From Caprimulgus europaeus (Eukaryota > Chordata > Aves > Caprimulgiformes > Caprimulgidae): DNA of 64,000 bases. Under the pieces are notes generated by a model. That model was not told the DNA's origin and did not search any database. It saw only the letters and a program-made list of their open reading frames with translations. Position numbers and translations under genes: made by a program. This document shows, one piece after another, positions 61,431 through 64,000 of the stretch (positions are counted from its first letter, which is position 1; each line of letters starts with the position of its first letter). Where the stretch lies: the NCBI GenBank assembly GCA_907165065.1, contig OU015528.1, forward strand, positions 76,489,474-76,553,473. Direction: 5' to 3'.

Positions 61431-61450
61431 AAAAAAAAAAAAAAAAAAAA
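61431..61450 (+). repeat. Poly(A) tract (20 nt)
   Basis: An uninterrupted run of 20 A. It could be the tail of a processed copy on the plus strand, but the 300 bp upstream resemble no recognised transcript. Confidence 0.93.
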
Positions 61451-61677
61451 TCCAATCTGTTGTCAAAAAGTCACAATCTCCTAGGAAAAGGCACCCCAAT
61501 GTATTATGCTAGTAAAGCTAGTATATTCTGCAGAAAATATATAATAACTGCTCTGAGTGACTTGATCCTTGGTTGTACACTGGCTGTATCATAAATCAAG
61601 AATAAGCGTTTCAAGTGTGAGCTATCACTTGATGGGTGCTAATAAGAATTGTGACCAACAGCTCAAGCAAAGAACTG

Positions 61678-61728
61678 TCCTTTTTCTTTTTTTTTTCTTT
61701 TTTCTTTTTTCTTTTTTTTTTTTTTCTC
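61678..61728 (+). repeat. Polypyrimidine tract (51 nt, mostly T)
   Basis: T runs of 4 to 14 separated by single C bases, with no purine for 51 bp. Low-complexity sequence of the kind that can form intramolecular triplex DNA. Confidence 0.92.
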
Positions 61729-63773
61729 AAACACACTTGCTTGACAGATTACAACAGAAGGGAAAAGTACAGCAAAACCCATGTGTGCCTTGCACTATGA
61801 ACAGTTTCCTTACTAAATAAATAAGCCAAAAATAAAACAAAATGAAAAACAAAGTCCAACCAAAATGGAATTTGAGAACATCCCAAAGAAATACGCTATA
61901 GAAAGTTGGATATATTTGAGATAAACAGCAGATGGCATTTTCAGGTGGTGGGGAAGATAAAAATATGAATTTAGAAATGGTACGAGTTTTGTAACTGCAG
62001 AAAAAGTGTAACTGTTTGAATTCAGCAACAGATAGTCTAAAAGCCGGTTTGCAGCTTTGGGGAGCACAGCTGCTTTACATCTCCTCATACTCTCTCACTG
62101 GAAATCTAAAAGCATCTCTGCATCTTTAAACTAGATGCAAGCCTCAGCCAGTCAGAATAGCTGCCATATGCACAATTAAGTACTGGCAAAAAAGTTCTAT
62201 TATTTCCATATAAAAAGTAGAATTGCATTGAGTCACCTTCACTTGCATTTATCTTAGTATAAAACAACAGAAAAGCAAAGTTGAGGTGTCCTTTAAAAGC
62301 CTTACGTTGTGCCTGTTTCTGTGAGTGCTTATTTTTCTCGACAGGAAGGTCTTGGAGGTCTAAAGGTGTGGTATATAGAAAACAAAGCCATATGAGTTTC
62401 ACAGCTGGAACTCAGTTTTGTTTCTAGCTTTAACTCCTTTGTGCTACCAAACTGCATTCAGTAGGTCTACGATAGAGGGCTTAGGAATTTCAGTTTCATT
62501 TTTAGAACAGTATGTATTCTGATGCCTTCTGGCTGTCTTCTGCTATGTATTACTTCATCATGGTCAGATGGAGGAGAAAAACGATTGAATCTGAGAGAGT
62601 TATCTATGAATAGGTTTACACTGAGGGTCAAAATCACCTGAATGTCTCTCTTTTGGGAAGAGTAAACGTCTGAAAATATATGTAATTTTTAATACACACA
62701 AAAAAATGTTTTCTACTCTCCCTTTGCTTTGAAAAATGCCATAACAAAAGAATAAGGTAACTGATAATTAGGATTAGTCAAGAAGAGCAGAGCATGGTGC
62801 TCCAGGATAAAGAAAGCAGAAAAGAAGTGTGAATCTTTTTTTCTAATTTTTTTACCAGCTCAGGAAGAAAGAAAATGTCTAAGGAGGTGAGAATATGACT
62901 TCATCTCATCCTCATAATTAGAAAGAAAAATCATGTGCAGAAGGACAGTAAGGTATTTGATGAAAGTTAAATGAATGATCAGAAAAAAAATGAGCTGGAA
63001 GAAAAGCTTTAAGTGTTTTTTGTTGTGTTTTGCCTCATCTAATTTTGTATAGGTCTATAGATAACTAAAGTAACCAGCGGATTTTTGGAGCCCTTTGTGA
63101 AGACTAAGGGTGAAATTGACACTCCCACCTAGGCTCATGAGCTAGAATCACTACAGAATCAAAGAAGAAAAATAAGCATTTTAGGACCTGATTCACCTAC
63201 TCACATTGAAAGTATTTTTTATGATGAGACAAACGATGCTCTAGAAGTACTTTTTCTCTCATTGAAAGTGAAAAAAAAAAAAAAAAGAAGATACTTCACT
63301 CAGATAAAGGTGCAGATGTCCATGTTTAGGCAGAAGAATCTCAAAGAAGTTTGTGTGGTTGGGATGCTTGGGGAGTGATGGCCGAAGTGAGATCTGTGAG
63401 ATCTGTTCCTGTGAAAGATGAGAAATAAAAGTGCTGTGCCTGCGTAAGAAAAGATCTAGGAATATACAAACCTAAACATGAAGCCTTCTTTATGCAAGAT
63501 AAGAAAAATGGAATGAGGGAGGAGTTCAGACAAGGTCAAGAGGGGATATTGACACAATGTAAAGAGGTTTACATATAAAAACATACTTTTTCATTATTAT
63601 CAAGGTGGTCCATACTTCAAACAATGAAAGAAAAAATACCTTTTCTTAGAGTACCAGCATAAAGAAAGGCAAAAATCTGGACAGAATCTTTAGTGTCCAA
63701 GTATTAAAGAAGCTTTATAACTCTTAACTGTCTTTGAGGAAAAACAAATACACAAAAGTGACAAAGGATTCAT

Positions 63774-64000
63774 AAAATCATAGAATCATAGAATGGTTTG
63801 GGCTGGAAGGGACTTTAACGATCATCCAGTTCCAACCCCCCTGCCATCAGCAGGAACACCTTTCCACTAGACCAGGTTGCTCAAAGCCTCATCCAACCTG
63901 GCCTTCAACACTTCCAGGGAGGGGGCATCCACAACTTCTCTGGGCAACCTGTTCCAGTGTCTCACCACCCTGACAGTGAAGAATTTCTTTCTAATATCTA
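63774..64000 (-). mobile_element. CR1 LINE 3' end (minus strand), runs off the window
   Basis: Plus-strand text AATCATAGAATCATAGAATG, GGTTTGGGCTGGAAGGGAC, CCACTAGACCAGGTTGCTC, GGGCAACCTGTTCCAGTG and ACCCTGACAGTGAAGAATTT is the reverse complement of a CR1 3' UTR and pol end. It matches the 3' UTR type of the nested copy at 44848-45204 closely. It appears to be among the least decayed copies here. Its 5' end lies beyond 64000. Confidence 0.96.

Larger units (their letters stand above)
60966..63773. other. Unique AT-rich sequence, no gene seen
   Basis: About 2.8 kb with a 20-base A tract at 61431-61450, a pyrimidine tract at 61678-61728 and a 16-base A tract at 63271-63286. Two minus-strand open frames at 61813-62402 (91 and 98 codons) have no recognised domain and lie in ordinary AT-rich sequence. 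Confidence 0.6.

Overview
This window looks like non-coding nuclear DNA from a bird. The main reason is about seventeen pieces of CR1 non-LTR retrotransposon (LINE), most ending in the typical 3' tail built on ATTCTATG, together with two solitary LTRs of endogenous-retrovirus type that I recognise from avian genomes. The rest is AT-rich, with poly(A)/poly(T) tracts and short microsatellites. The species cannot be told from the sequence. I found no convincing cellular protein-coding exon, tRNA, rRNA or other RNA gene in the 64 kb, so the window is either a gene desert or the inside of a very large intron.

Layout. 1-10 kb is nearly featureless apart from one CR1 (705-1168, +) that still carries an unbroken C-terminal pol reading frame. 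At 10100-10529 lies a striking pure-purine array of about 86 GGGAA units. 12.2-14.9 kb is a CR1 cluster: a minus-strand 3' tail (12190-12322), a minus-strand endonuclease/reverse-transcriptase segment with an internal deletion (12690-14200) and a plus-strand 3' segment (14498-14907). A solo LTR of 580 bp sits at 21982-22561. 22.6-31.8 kb is unique apart from a 30-bp tandem duplication (25205-25264) and a 48-bp alternating purine-pyrimidine tract (27370-27417). Two CR1 tails face each other at 31.9-32.7 kb.

39.6-45.8 kb holds old and younger CR1 pieces, including a nested insertion in which one plus-strand CR1 (44849-45204) splits another (44752-44847 plus 45205-45780). Further CR1 pieces are at 48830-49137, 51488-52115, 58757-58800, 60305-60965 (split by an AAAT microsatellite) and 63774-64000 (running off the window). 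A second, 1041-bp solo LTR is at 54693-55733. Faint MIR-like SINE relics are at about 20140-20215 and 59290-59455.

Nothing here works together as a pathway or operon. The interest lies in the layered history of transposable elements and in a few sequences likely to adopt non-B DNA structure. I saw no evidence of a new biological system. All family assignments come from remembered consensus sequences; no database search was run.
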